64,000 nt of DNA from Pelagibacterium xiamenense (GTDB taxonomy: Bacteria; Pseudomonadota; Alphaproteobacteria; Rhizobiales; Devosiaceae), in contig NZ_JAJOYS010000001.1 of NCBI RefSeq assembly GCF_021166475.1, positions 1,550,001-1,614,000 of the forward strand, in the 5' to 3' direction. Positions 1 to 9,145 of the stretch are shown piece by piece (position 1 is the first letter of the stretch; every line of letters starts with the position of its first letter). A program made the position numbers and the translations under genes. The notes below the pieces were generated by a model. It ran no database searches. It worked only from the letters and a program-made list of their open reading frames with translations, and had not been told where the DNA came from.

Positions 1-26
1 GGAGGCAGACCTTGCGATAGCCGCGC

Positions 27-1724
27 TCAGGAGCGCGGGAAGACCAGTCCCGGGTCTCGTACGCTCACCCAGCGGTTATCCACCAGGTCCAGCTGCTGGT
101 TGCCTCTTACCTCGAAGGGCAGCGCGCCATCAGGCAATTCGATCGACCCGGAAATATCATGCACGCTCATCCCGATCAGCGACACGATGGTGCCGGTCCT
201 GTCCGTAACGACCCGCACACCCTTTGGAGCGTCGAACAGCTTGTCCCCGTCGCGGAAGGCCGTCATGCTGTCCGGGCCGTTGACCAGCTCGAAGCGCCGC
301 CCGTCGACCGTCCGGCCATAGGCGGTTTCGTGCGCCGCGTCACGGTGATCGATCTGATAGGGGATAAGCCCGGTGAACCACAATGTGCCGTCGGGCCGGG
401 GCTGGACACCGCTCAGGCGCTCGACAAAGTCGAGAAGACACAGGATTGCCGGCGAATAGACTTCGGTGAAGCCGGCTTTGCCGGTGAAAGGGTTCAGCGT
501 TTGCGCAAACCGCTCCATCCGGAACAGTGCCGAAAGAATGGGATAGAGCACCCATGTCAGTTCCACATGCCGATTGTGCGCCTCGAACGCATGCGGCGCG
601 CGGATGAGGCTCAGGAAATTCGTCGGCCCGCTCCAGCTGTTGTAGTCGAACGCAGGATCGAAGCGCGGATCGTCAAGCGCGATCGAGGTGAAGGGGAATT
701 TCGCAAAGAACTTGCGCGTGTTGAGCAGATACCGCGAGAGCGCCGCCTCGAAAAAGGCGTCGTCGCCGACTTCGCACGCGAGCACCCGCAAGAGGACATC
801 GGACTGTACCTTGACGAGGTGCCCGTTCCTGTCCCGGTCGTAGAAGAACCCGTCCGCCTCATCGAAGCATTGTGCGAAAAGCGCATCGAGGCTTGCCTGT
901 GACTTGGCCCGCCATTCCGCACCGTCCTCTCCCAACGCCTCTGCGATCTTGGCGAGATAGAGCCGCTGGCAGGCCACATTCGCAGTCAGGTCCGGAGCGA
1001 TGAACGGAAGGATCGGGTTGTCCGGGTTGTACCGCTCGGGATCGTTGCCGAACGGCGAATCCGGCACGTGCCAGAAGCGCGCTGAAAGATCGTGCCCGGT
1101 GTCGAAAGTACAAAATGCCTCGACGGCGCCGGTCCCCCGCGTATCGCGATGGCGCGCCAGCCAATCGTCATAGCGCGCCATGGCCGCAAAAAGCGTGCGC
1201 AGGTCGTCGGTGTCCAGGCCGTTGATCTGATGGTGCGTCCAGACGCTCCGCGCCAGCGGCGTAACGAGCTGGATCTGTGAAAACACAGGCCCGTCGGCGG
1301 TGAGCTTGTAGGGAAATAGGCCGTCATCGCGCTGATACCGGGCGAACGACCCGAATGTCTGCGTGGCCACCGAGGGCAGAAAACGGCTGAGCAATTCGGC
1401 ATTGATCGTGCCTGTACTCTCGAGCCAGCAGCCATAATAGATGCCGCCTTCATTGAGGATCGGCTCGGCGTCCGCGGTCGGCTTGATGCAGGCGAACAGC
1501 TCCTTTACGGCCCGGTAATATTGCGCCTCGAACTCGGGCGAGGAGGCGGCGAAACGGACGTCGCCATTGTGCCACTCGTCGGCCAGAGCGCCGCTGTGCG
1601 CGATACCCGCGCGCGTACCGGCATCGTTGCGGCGCAGCGATTCCAGCAATTGAACATTGACCGGCAAGGCACTTCCTCCCAAAGCACGACCGAAATTGCG
1701 CGATTTTCGATCAAAGTCAATCAT
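27..1724 (-). CDS. MGH1-like glycoside hydrolase (six-hairpin fold)
   Basis: The 565-residue protein resembles the mannosylglycerate hydrolase-like and trehalase/GH63-like (alpha/alpha)6-barrel glycosidases. It is rich in aromatic substrate-site stretches typical of that fold, such as GIYYGCWLEST near residue 93 and YNSWSGPTNFLSLI near 365. No signal peptide is visible, so it is probably cytoplasmic and may hydrolyse a compatible-solute-type glycoside or an imported oligosaccharide. The substrate cannot be read from the sequence. The ATG at 1724 has no clear Shine-Dalgarno sequence, so the start is uncertain. A hairpin separates it from the upstream epoxide hydrolase gene. Confidence 0.75.
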   Translation of the reverse strand: MIDFDRKSRNFGRALGGSALPVNVQLLESLRRNDAGTRAGIAHSGALADEWHNGDVRFAASSPEFEAQYYRAVKELFACIKPTADAEPILNEGGIYYGCWLESTGTINAELLSRFLPSVATQTFGSFARYQRDDGLFPYKLTADGPVFSQIQLVTPLARSVWTHHQINGLDTDDLRTLFAAMARYDDWLARHRDTRGTGAVEAFCTFDTGHDLSARFWHVPDSPFGNDPERYNPDNPILPFIAPDLTANVACQRLYLAKIAEALGEDGAEWRAKSQASLDALFAQCFDEADGFFYDRDRNGHLVKVQSDVLLRVLACEVGDDAFFEAALSRYLLNTRKFFAKFPFTSIALDDPRFDPAFDYNSWSGPTNFLSLIRAPHAFEAHNRHVELTWVLYPILSALFRMERFAQTLNPFTGKAGFTEVYSPAILCLLDFVERLSGVQPRPDGTLWFTGLIPYQIDHRDAAHETAYGRTVDGRRFELVNGPDSMTAFRDGDKLFDAPKGVRVVTDRTGTIVSLIGMSVHDISGSIELPDGALPFEVRGNQQLDLVDNRWVSVRDPGLVFPRS

Positions 1725-1763
1725 GGGCGGTCGTATTAATTTCGATTCCCGTCATAAGCGCGC

Positions 1764-1790
1764 AGAAAGGGCGCCCCGAAGGGCGCCCTT
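1764..1790 (-). terminator. Hairpin terminator after the epoxide hydrolase gene
   Basis: A perfect 10-bp stem (1767-1776 with 1781-1790) is closed by a CGAA tetraloop. Read on the minus strand it is followed by a short TTTCT run. It lies 24 bases past the epoxide hydrolase stop codon. Confidence 0.7.
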
Positions 1791-1813
1791 GGCAAATCCT
1801 GGGCTGACAGGTG

Positions 1814-2941
1814 TCACGCCAGGCGGGCGTAGAAGGTGCGCAGGTCGTCAGCCAGAAGGTCGGGAGCTTCGATCGCCGGAAAATGCCCGCCGCGCTCCAT
1901 TTCGCTCCAGTGCACGATATTGTTCGCGCGCTCGGCGAAGCTGCGCACCGAACGGAAGTCCGAGGGAAATACCGATACACCCGTTGGGGTAGGGTTGTCG
2001 GTCTCCCTGTAGCCGGCCCCGGTCTGGGCATTCTCGAAATAGAAATTCGCTGCCGAGCCCGCCGTTCTGGTAAACCAGTAAACGGCGGCATTGGTCAGGT
2101 AGCGTTCGCGGTCGACGAAGGCTTCTCCCTCGCCCTCGAACCCGAAATGCAGTTCCGCATGCCAGGCGAGCAGTCCCGCCGGCGAGTCGACAAGACCGTA
2201 TCCCAGGGTCTGCGGCCGCTTTTGCTGAATGTCATTGAACCCGGCATATTTTTGGAACTTTTCAAGGTGAGCGAACCCCTCACGCTCGAATGGCGTCAGC
2301 GCCTCCATTTCGCCTTCCGTTCCATTGGGAAATGCGAATATGTGCTGCAAATGCACGCCCACTAGACCGTCCGGGGCCAACGCTCCCAATTCGCGCCCGA
2401 CAAGCGCGCCGGCGTCGCCGCCGTGAAAGCCGTAGCGCGTATACCCGAGCACCTTCATCAGACTGTCGAACGCCCTTGCCACCCGTGCGGCGTCCCACCC
2501 CGGTTCTGTCACCTGGCCCGAGAAGCCGAAGCCGGGGATCGATGGGATAACCAGATCGAATGCCTGCCCGTCCGGCGCGCCATTGTTTTCCGGATCGGTC
2601 AAAAATGGCACGAGATCGAAAAATTCCGAGAAGTTCGATGGCCAGCCGTGCACCAGCAGAAGCGGAATCGCACCCTCCTTACCGGATTTGACGTGCACGA
2701 AATGGATCGTCTGTCCGTCGATCTCGGCCAGAAATTGCGGATAGGCGTTGAGCGCGGCCTCGGCCTTGCGCCAGTCGAACCGGTTGAGCCACTGGTCGGC
2801 AAGGTCGCGTACAAGATGATCGGCCTGGCCGCGCCCGTAGCCCGGCGCAACCACAGACGGCCATCGCGTCATGGCAAGGCGTTCCTTGAGATCCTGGATT
2901 TCGTCCTGCGGGAGGGCAATCGTGAATGGGGTGATCGTCAT
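1814..2941 (-). CDS. Epoxide hydrolase (EHN domain, alpha/beta hydrolase)
   Basis: The first ~110 residues match the epoxide hydrolase N-terminal (EHN) domain (start MTITPFTIALPQDEI, then LKERLAMTRWP). An alpha/beta-hydrolase core follows, with the oxyanion-hole motif HGWP near residue 100 and the nucleophile elbow GFHGGDAGA near 175, whose Asp would attack the epoxide. A C-terminal His comes from WSEMERGGHFPAIEAP. The length of 375 residues is typical of the family. The enzyme would convert epoxides to diols in the cytoplasm; the natural substrate is unknown. The gene stands alone, followed by its own terminator. Confidence 0.9.
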   Translation of the reverse strand: MTITPFTIALPQDEIQDLKERLAMTRWPSVVAPGYGRGQADHLVRDLADQWLNRFDWRKAEAALNAYPQFLAEIDGQTIHFVHVKSGKEGAIPLLLVHGWPSNFSEFFDLVPFLTDPENNGAPDGQAFDLVIPSIPGFGFSGQVTEPGWDAARVARAFDSLMKVLGYTRYGFHGGDAGALVGRELGALAPDGLVGVHLQHIFAFPNGTEGEMEALTPFEREGFAHLEKFQKYAGFNDIQQKRPQTLGYGLVDSPAGLLAWHAELHFGFEGEGEAFVDRERYLTNAAVYWFTRTAGSAANFYFENAQTGAGYRETDNPTPTGVSVFPSDFRSVRSFAERANNIVHWSEMERGGHFPAIEAPDLLADDLRTFYARLA

Positions 2942-3021
2942 CTGTTGTGGTCCTTCTCAGTGGCGGCACCCTGTGCGCCGCCGTCCAGAGGACCCTGGAC
3001 CACCCCTGCTGTCAGTCCGTG

Positions 3022-3729
3022 TCAGGAGCCTCGGCCCCGCTCGCTAAGCCACGCCTGCCGCCATCTTCCAGCAAGCACTGGTCGCCGCTCCCCGAACCGT
3101 TCGCCGGTGATGTCCGCGCTCCGGACCCGTTCGGTCCGGAAATGCCGGAAATCCTCGCGCAGCGTGCACCAGGCGACAATGATCTGCTTGTTTTCGTAAT
3201 ACGCGATCTGCACCGGCCAGATCGTCCGCGAGGTGACGGCTCCTGCCTCGTCGGCGTAGTCGATCCGCACCGCCTGTTCCGCCCGCATCGCCTGGCGCAT
3301 CTGCCCGAGGACGGGCAGGGGGGAGTGCTCGTTGCTCATCCGTACCGGCCAGAGCCCGGTATCGTCGATGCGCTCGCGCAGATCGTCAGGCGCCGCCGCG
3401 CGGATTTTCCCCAGCGCATTGGCCGCCGCACCCGAAAGGTCGTCGTCGGGCTGATCCTCCACCCAGCGCGCGCCCAGCACCAGCGCTTCGAGTTCGTCAG
3501 CCGAAAACATCAGTGGCGGCAGAAAATAGCCTTTTCGCAGCATATACCCGATGCCCGCTTCCCCTTCGATCGGCGCCCCGAGCGCCATCAGCGTCTGCAT
3601 GTCGCGGTAAAGCGTCCGGAGCGAAACCCCGTGTTCCTCGGCCAGCGCGCCCGCGGTCACCGGCTGACGGTGGCGGCGCAGAGTATCCATGATGGCGAAA
3701 AGGCGGGCTGTCTTGTCCATGGTTTCCAT
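3022..3729 (-). CDS. YafY-type WYL-domain transcriptional regulator
   Basis: The N-terminus is a winged helix (HTH_11, residues ~8-60, with VTAGALAEEHGVSLRTLYRD). A WYL ligand-binding domain follows, with the signature region VRIDYADEAGAVTSRTIWP near 155-175 and the C-terminal RSADITGERF. Such proteins are usually repressors responding to a small ligand or nucleic acid. The gene diverges from the nnrU-like gene and may control it. Two ATGs compete (3729 and 3720). Only the second has a GGAA just upstream, so the protein may start at MDKTARLFAI. Confidence 0.85.
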   Translation of the reverse strand: METMDKTARLFAIMDTLRRHRQPVTAGALAEEHGVSLRTLYRDMQTLMALGAPIEGEAGIGYMLRKGYFLPPLMFSADELEALVLGARWVEDQPDDDLSGAAANALGKIRAAAPDDLRERIDDTGLWPVRMSNEHSPLPVLGQMRQAMRAEQAVRIDYADEAGAVTSRTIWPVQIAYYENKQIIVAWCTLREDFRHFRTERVRSADITGERFGERRPVLAGRWRQAWLSERGRGS

Positions 3730-3797
3730 TCATGGCGGGAATCGCCGAAACTTGGAACCGGCATTATCGCTGCGAGACCTCACAGGAGGAGGGAAGA

Positions 3798-4364
3798 ATG
3801 TGGGTACTTATCTTGGGACTGGTCCTGTTCCTGGGCGCGCATTCGGTGCGCATCGTCGCCCCGGCCTGGCGTGACGCCCAGATCGCCGAACGGCCAGGGG
3901 CCTTCAAGGGCATCTACACCCTCGTATCGCTCGTCGGCCTCGTCCTCATCATCTGGGGCTTCGGGCTCGCGCGGCCCGAAACCGCGTTCGTCTTCACGCC
4001 TCCGGACTGGGGCGTCCACGCGGCGTCGCTACTCGTCATCCTCGGCTTCATCGGCATTGCCGCCGCCTATCTGCCCGCCGGGCGGATCAAGGCGTGGCTC
4101 AAGCACCCCATGGTCGTCGGCGTGGCGCTCTGGGCGTTGGGACATCTGCTCGCCAACGGCGACCTCGCCTCGCTCCTGCTCTTCGGCGCATTCCTTCTCT
4201 GGGCCGTGGTCGATCGCATCGCCGCGGGCCGCCGCCCCGATCCCGTGCCCCAGGCCGGCCCGGTGACCAACGACCTTCTGGCCATAGTCGTCGGCGCAGC
4301 CGTCGGGCTCGTTTTTGCCCTCTGGCTCCACGCCCCGCTGATTGGCGTCGCGCCGTTCGGCTAA
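3798..4364 (+). CDS. NnrU family integral membrane protein
   Basis: This is a 188-residue hydrophobic protein with about five to six membrane segments. It opens with MWVLILGLVLFLGAHSVRI, and the early HSVRI and mid-protein HPMVVGVALWALGHLLANGD match the NnrU family, whose His residues in helices recall haem or quinone binding. NnrU was named from nitric-oxide-reduction loci, but most genomic copies, like this one, have no denitrification genes nearby and no proven role. The start at 3798 was chosen because GAGGAGGGAAG precedes that ATG directly. Confidence 0.88.
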   Translation: MWVLILGLVLFLGAHSVRIVAPAWRDAQIAERPGAFKGIYTLVSLVGLVLIIWGFGLARPETAFVFTPPDWGVHAASLLVILGFIGIAAAYLPAGRIKAWLKHPMVVGVALWALGHLLANGDLASLLLFGAFLLWAVVDRIAAGRRPDPVPQAGPVTNDLLAIVVGAAVGLVFALWLHAPLIGVAPFG

Positions 4365-4389
4365 GGCCCTGAAAACCGCCTCGTTTCAA

Positions 4390-4418
4390 TTGCAATCGGC
4401 GCGCGCCGACACTATTGT
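4390..4418 (+). promoter_or_regulatory. Predicted sigma70-type promoter for the TPR-der operon
   Basis: TTGCAA at 4390-4395 is followed after 17 bp by TATTGT at 4413-4418. The spacing is ideal and the site lies about 55 bp before the TPR gene start. Confidence 0.5.
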
Positions 4419-4472
4419 CCGCCGAACTTTTAACGGCGGCCGTGCGCCGGGCACGAACGATAGGGCTTTTCA

Positions 4473-5213
4473 ATGAGCGACGACTCTTTTCTCCGCGAGG
4501 TCGAGGAAGAACTGCGCAGCGACAAGATGCGCGCCTTCTGGCGCAAATATGCGCCCTTCATCATCGGCGCAGCGGTTCTGATCGTCGTTGTCGTCGCCGC
4601 CAATGAAGCCTGGAACTGGTGGCGCGCGTCCACCGCCGCCGCCGCGTCCGACCGCTACTATGCCGCGGTCAACCTCGCGGTCGAAGGCGATTACCCCGCT
4701 GCCGAAGACGCACTTGCCGCCATCGTCGAGGACGGTCCGCGCGGCTACGCCGTTCTCGCCCAGTTCCGCCAGGGTTCGGTACAAAGGCAGCAGGGCGACG
4801 CCGCCGGCGCGCTCGCGACCTACGATGCGCTTTCATCCTCGCTCGATTCCCAGCGTCTGCGCGAACTCGCGCTCATCCTCGCCGGGTATACCGCGGTCGA
4901 CACCGGCACGGTCGCCGACGTCGAAACCCGCGTTGGCGGCCTCAACACCGCCCAGCACCCCATGCGCAATCTCGCCCGCGAAGCGCTCGGGCTTGCGTAC
5001 TACAAGGCCGGCGAATACGGCGATGCCCGCGCGCGCTTTGAAGAGATTGCCGCGGACCCCAACGCCTCTCAGGACATGCAGGTCCGTGCCATGGTCTATC
5101 TCGAGCAGCTCGCCGCCGTGGGCGCCGATGTCTCCGAGGAGATATTGCCCGCCGTCGAGGCCTCTGGCGCTCCCGAACCCGCCGCCACCACAGAACAGAC
5201 GCCCGCCCAATAG
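4473..5213 (+). CDS. TPR membrane protein, YfgM-like
   Basis: The 246-residue protein has a basic/acidic cytoplasmic N-terminus, one membrane helix (~27-46, [19 protein letters not shown]) and a TPR-like helical domain (~50-220). This matches the tetratricopeptide/YfgM-like ancillary SecYEG translocon family (DUF2659-type in alphaproteobacteria). It ends in a Pro/Ala/Thr tail. It sits 25 bp upstream of der, an order also found in enterobacteria (yfgM-bamB-der), although bamB is absent here. The likely role is in envelope protein traffic or stress. Confidence 0.85.
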   Translation: MSDDSFLREVEEELRSDKMRAFWRKYAPFIIGAAVLIVVVVAANEAWNWWRASTAAAASDRYYAAVNLAVEGDYPAAEDALAAIVEDGPRGYAVLAQFRQGSVQRQQGDAAGALATYDALSSSLDSQRLRELALILAGYTAVDTGTVADVETRVGGLNTAQHPMRNLAREALGLAYYKAGEYGDARARFEEIAADPNASQDMQVRAMVYLEQLAAVGADVSEEILPAVEASGAPEPAATTEQTPAQ

Positions 5214-5238
5214 GCGCGGGGCACAAGGACAAAACGCC

Positions 5239-6696
5239 ATGAGCGTCACCGTGGCCATCGTCGGCCGCCCCAATGTCGGCAAGTCCACCCTGTTCAACAG
5301 GCTCGTGGGCCGCAAGATCGCGCTCGTCGACGATACCCCCGGCGTCACCCGCGACCGCCGCGAAGGGCAGGGCCGCATCGGCGACCTGACTTTCACCCTC
5401 GTCGATACCGCCGGCTATGAGGATGCTCACGACGACAGCCTCGAAGCGCGCATGCGCGCCCAGACCGAAATGGCGATCACCGAGGCCGATATCATCCTCT
5501 TCATGATCGACGCCCGTGCCGGGGTCACCCCCACCGACGAGCATTTCGCCCGCCTTCTGCGCCGCGCCGACAAGAATATCCACCTTGTTGCCAACAAGGC
5601 CGAGGGCAAGGCCGCCGAGCCGGGCCTGATGGAGGCCTATAGCCTGGGCTTTGGCGAAGCGATCCCGCTGTCCGCCGAACACGGCCTCGGCCTGGCCGAC
5701 CTCTATTCCATCGTTTCCGAAGCCGTCGAAACGCAGGAAGAGAAAAAGGCCGAAGCCGAGGCCCCCGCGGAAACCGACTACGATATGGCCCATCGCCCCG
5801 TCGTCGACGTCGACGTCCTCGAAGACGAAGGCGAGGACCAGACCGGCGACACCGCGCCTCTGCGCTGGGACCCCAACCGCTACCTCAACGTCGCCATCGT
5901 CGGCCGCCCCAATTCGGGCAAATCCACCCTCATCAACCGTATGGTCGGCGAGGAGCGCCTACTGACGGGCCCGGAAGCCGGCATCACGCGCGATTCCATC
6001 ATGGTCCCCTGGGAGTGGGAAGGCCGCGTCATCAATCTCGTCGATACCGCCGGGATACGCCGCAAGGCCCGCGTGCAGCAGAAACTCGAAAAGCTCTCGG
6101 TTGCCGATAGCCTGCGCTCGATCCAGTACGCCGAGGTGGTCGTTCTCCTCCTCGACGCGACGATCCCCTTCGAAAAGCAGGACCTCCAGCTTGCCGACCT
6201 CGTCGAGCGCGAGGGCCGCGCGATGGTCATCGCGGTCAACAAGTGGGATCTGATCGAAGACAAGAACGCCAAGATCCTCGAGTTGCGCGAAACCTGCGAG
6301 CGCATGCTCCCGCAGTTGCGCGGCATCCCGCTCGTCACCCTGTCGGGCCTCCAAGGCCGCAATATCGACAAGCTGATGAAGGCGATCTTCGACATCGAAC
6401 GCGTCTGGAACGTCCGCATCCGCACCGCCAAGCTCAACCGCTGGCTCACCGGCATGGTCGAACACCATCCGCCCCCGGCGGTCTCCGGCCGCCGCCTCAA
6501 GATCCGCTACATGACCCAGGCCAAGACCCGCCCCCCGAGCTTCATCATCTTCTGCTCTCGGCCCGAGGCCTTGCCCAAGGCGTATCAGCGCTACCTCGTG
6601 CAGGGTCTGCGGCAGGATTTCGGTCTCCCCGGCACCCCCATCCGCCTCTGGGTCCGCGGCGGCAAGAACCCGTATATAGAAAACGGCGGGAAATAG
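5239..6696 (+). CDS. der: Ribosome biogenesis GTPase Der (EngA)
   Basis: Two tandem Era-like GTPase domains are present: P-loop GRPNVGKST at residues 8-16 with DTAGYED, and a second GRPNSGKST near 222 with DTAGIRR and NKWD. A C-terminal KH-like domain runs from ~400 to 485 ([13 protein letters not shown]). The protein acts in 50S subunit assembly. The acidic linker (~170-210) is rich in Glu/Asp. The ATG at 5239 is the true start: upstream in-frame sequence lies out of frame inside the TPR gene. The length of 485 residues is normal for the family. Confidence 0.97.
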   Translation: MSVTVAIVGRPNVGKSTLFNRLVGRKIALVDDTPGVTRDRREGQGRIGDLTFTLVDTAGYEDAHDDSLEARMRAQTEMAITEADIILFMIDARAGVTPTDEHFARLLRRADKNIHLVANKAEGKAAEPGLMEAYSLGFGEAIPLSAEHGLGLADLYSIVSEAVETQEEKKAEAEAPAETDYDMAHRPVVDVDVLEDEGEDQTGDTAPLRWDPNRYLNVAIVGRPNSGKSTLINRMVGEERLLTGPEAGITRDSIMVPWEWEGRVINLVDTAGIRRKARVQQKLEKLSVADSLRSIQYAEVVVLLLDATIPFEKQDLQLADLVEREGRAMVIAVNKWDLIEDKNAKILELRETCERMLPQLRGIPLVTLSGLQGRNIDKLMKAIFDIERVWNVRIRTAKLNRWLTGMVEHHPPPAVSGRRLKIRYMTQAKTRPPSFIIFCSRPEALPKAYQRYLVQGLRQDFGLPGTPIRLWVRGGKNPYIENGGK

Positions 6697-6725
6697 ATGT
6701 CAAAGGTAATCGGTTGGGGGCTGAG

Positions 6726-7151
6726 TTGACTGTTTTGGACGAAAATCAAGTAATTGAGCTTTTCTTGAACTGGGCACGGCAGCAAGGATTTCGAGTTAAG
6801 AGCCATCGCGAGGCAGGAAAGCCTGGAAAGGACATTGAACTCTATCATCCATCTCGCGGCGAAGAATGGGTTCTCGAGGCGAAGGGGGGAATAAGCAGCA
6901 AATCAGCATTCGGAAAACCGTATGGTTCCGGCCCCAGTTTTGCTGCTTTGGCTAGCGCTACACTGCTGTGTATGCAGTGGCGGCAAAGGGATGACACTAA
7001 GCACTGTAGGCTTGGCATCGTGCTTCCCAATTCAGACGCCTTTCAGAAGCATTTCGCTGTTACACGGCAGTCCTTTCCGGTGCTAGGCGTTCATGTGTTC
7101 TTCGTTAGCCCAGACGGTAGTGTGAGCGAGGCCACAGGACAGTATCGGTAG
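6726..7151 (+). CDS. Hypothetical protein with PD-(D/E)XK nuclease-like motif
   Basis: This ~141-residue protein does not match a named family I can recall. Residues ~29-50 read GKDIELYHP then WVLEAKGG, which fits a PD-(D/E)XK core (Asp, ~13 residues, Glu-x-Lys). The later segment GIVLPNSDAFQK resembles Mrr-like or NERD-like folds. The proposed TTG start at 6726 is preceded by GGGGG. The DNA (6700-7150) is clearly AT-richer than its neighbours and uses codons rare in this genome (AAT, TTT, GGA), suggesting recent acquisition. No partner methylase or helicase is adjacent. Confidence 0.6.
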   Translation: MTVLDENQVIELFLNWARQQGFRVKSHREAGKPGKDIELYHPSRGEEWVLEAKGGISSKSAFGKPYGSGPSFAALASATLLCMQWRQRDDTKHCRLGIVLPNSDAFQKHFAVTRQSFPVLGVHVFFVSPDGSVSEATGQYR

Positions 7152-7199
7152 TTTACGGCAGGTAGCGCCCGCGTATTACACTTTCGTAATCCGCTTTAC

Positions 7200-7427
7200 A
7201 TGGCCACATTGCGTCCCTATGTCCGCAAGGCCATGAAAAAGAACGTCTTTAAATTCCGTCGCCTGAAATGGGGCGACCCCGAAGAAAAGTTCAAGCTCCT
7301 GCCCGAGGACACCACGCCGTCCGACGGCGGCCGCACGCGCGAACGGGGCGGCGCGGTCTGGAGCGATAAAACGCTCATCGCCGCCGCCCTCGTCCTCATC
7401 GTTCTGGCGTTGGGCCTTTCGCTATAG
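7200..7427 (+). CDS. Small single-pass membrane protein, unknown function
   Basis: The 75-residue product (or 64 if it starts at the ATG at 7233) has a basic N-terminus (KNVFKFRRLKWGDPEEKFK), an acidic/Pro hinge, and one C-terminal transmembrane helix (TLIAAALVLIVLALGLSL). Codon use matches the genome, unlike the gene just upstream. I do not recognise the family. It looks like a conserved small inner-membrane protein with a cytoplasmic N-terminus. Confidence 0.6.
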   Translation: MATLRPYVRKAMKKNVFKFRRLKWGDPEEKFKLLPEDTTPSDGGRTRERGGAVWSDKTLIAAALVLIVLALGLSL

Positions 7428-7444
7428 GGTCGGCTTGAAGGCCG

Positions 7445-9145
7445 CTACGCGGGCTTGCGGAAAAGCTGGAACCCCCAGCTCATCTTCCCCGCGTCGGCGG
7501 CTTTCACCCAGTTCTCCAGCCCCACGATCATCCTGTCGAGATAATCGGTCGAAGCCCCGCTTTCGCGCAGCTTGTCGTAATTATCGATCAGGTCCTCGCG
7601 CACCCGCGCATAATGCGTGCGCAACTGGTGCACCATCTGCTCCTGCGCCACGATCTCGAAGCCCAGCCGTTCCCCGGCCGCGCGGTAGAACGCCATCGAC
7701 CCCAGGTCCTTGAGTTCCAGCCGGTCGTAGACCGGTTGCAGATCGGGGTCTCCCGGTGCCACGTCGTCCGCCTGCATCGGATCGGTGAAGATGAAATACC
7801 CGCCGGGCTTCAGCACGCGGAAAACCTCCGAAAGCACCCGTTCGCGCTCCGCCGAATGAAGGATCGCGTCCATGCTCCAAACGACGTCATGGCTGGCATC
7901 CGGCTCCGGAATCTCCTCGAACGAGGCGTGCACGACCCGGATTTTCTCATCGAACCCTTGCTGCTGGTTGCGCAGCCGGTTCGTGTCGTTCTGGATCTCC
8001 GAGATATTGAGGCAGGTCGCCGTGCCGCCATACCGCCCGACAACCCGGCGCATCGCGCCGCCATAACCCGCGCCGATGTCGAGAATGCGTGTATCCGGTC
8101 CCAGTCCGGGCACCATCTGCGCCATTCGGTCGACGGTCACGTCGCTCGCCTCGCGGATATCGCGCGTGTCGTCATAGCACCCGATATGGAGATCCTGTCC
8201 GCCCCACACGGTCGAATAGAACGCGTCCGCATCGGCGCTGTCGTAATAATCCTCGGCGACCTCGCGGATGTCCTTGTCCCCGTCGCCGGCGTCACCATCG
8301 CCCCAGCGTGAACCCTGCGTCATCGATTTCTCGCAAACATGGATGAAAAAGTCCGGGTCGTCCTCGGCATAGGTTTCCTGAAAGTCGCCATAGGTCCGCA
8401 CCCGCTGAAACCCGGCCTCGGTGATCAGCCGGCGCACGTAATTCTTGCGGATCGGGCACATGTTGAGCGTGTATTCCGCGCCGTCCGGGAAGGTGTATTT
8501 GAACCGCGCCAGCCCCTCGTCGATATACTCGGGTTCGGCTTTCACCTTGTCCCCGGCATAGTAATATTTGTGCTTGGACGAAAACCCGTGGTCGAGCATC
8601 GCATCGTAATTGCGCTGGTCGAGGATCAGGATGCCGTCATGCTTGAGCGCGGCGTAAAATTCCGCCAGCGCCCGCCGCCGGTCCTGCTCGGTGTGCAGAT
8701 GCGTGAAGGAATTCCCAAGGCAGATGATCGCGTCGTACTTGCCGTTGACGTCGCGGTTGAGCCAGCGCCAGTCCGCCTGCACGGTATTGAGAATGAGCCC
8801 GCGCGCCTGCGCGTTCTCGAAGGCCTTGGCCAGCATCGCCGCCGAGCCGTCCGCGCTGATTACCCGGAACCCCGCCTCGCTCAGGCGCACCGAATGAAAC
8901 CCGGTCCCCGTCGCCACGTCGAGCACGCTCTCCTTGCCCCGGGCACGCAGGACGTCGATGAAGAACTGCCCCTCGCTCTCGGCCCGCGCGTCCCAGTTGA
9001 TAAGCTCGTCCCACTTCTCCACGAAGCTCATCACATATTCGCCGCGGTAGAGGTCGGTCTCCCTGTCCTCGAGCGGATCGTGGCCATAGGCCTGGTGATC
9101 CATGTTCAGTTCGGCGTTGTGAGCGTTGAGGTCCGAGTGCACCAT
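7445..9145 (-). CDS. Fused glycine/sarcosine and dimethylglycine N-methyltransferase (betaine synthesis)
   Basis: Two complete SAM-dependent methyltransferase domains lie in one 566-residue chain. Domain 1 (~1-275) carries VLDVATGTG at 74-82 and the GSMT-like MSFVEKWDELINW. Domain 2 (~290-566) carries ILDIGAGYGG at 354-363. The order matches glycine/sarcosine methyltransferase followed by sarcosine/dimethylglycine methyltransferase, as in the fused enzyme of Actinopolyspora halophila. Together they convert glycine to glycine betaine with three SAM. The start at 9145 is set by GGAGAGGGAGAT upstream. Expected regulation is by salinity, but no specific operator is visible. Confidence 0.92.
   Translation of the reverse strand: MVHSDLNAHNAELNMDHQAYGHDPLEDRETDLYRGEYVMSFVEKWDELINWDARAESEGQFFIDVLRARGKESVLDVATGTGFHSVRLSEAGFRVISADGSAAMLAKAFENAQARGLILNTVQADWRWLNRDVNGKYDAIICLGNSFTHLHTEQDRRRALAEFYAALKHDGILILDQRNYDAMLDHGFSSKHKYYYAGDKVKAEPEYIDEGLARFKYTFPDGAEYTLNMCPIRKNYVRRLITEAGFQRVRTYGDFQETYAEDDPDFFIHVCEKSMTQGSRWGDGDAGDGDKDIREVAEDYYDSADADAFYSTVWGGQDLHIGCYDDTRDIREASDVTVDRMAQMVPGLGPDTRILDIGAGYGGAMRRVVGRYGGTATCLNISEIQNDTNRLRNQQQGFDEKIRVVHASFEEIPEPDASHDVVWSMDAILHSAERERVLSEVFRVLKPGGYFIFTDPMQADDVAPGDPDLQPVYDRLELKDLGSMAFYRAAGERLGFEIVAQEQMVHQLRTHYARVREDLIDNYDKLRESGASTDYLDRMIVGLENWVKAADAGKMSWGFQLFRKPA

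Noticed and set aside
4588-5238. In-frame extension of the der reading frame by 217 codons
   Set aside because: It overlaps the TPR gene in another frame, its translation is Pro/Ser/Arg-rich and meaningless, and Der proteins start at the 5239 ATG.
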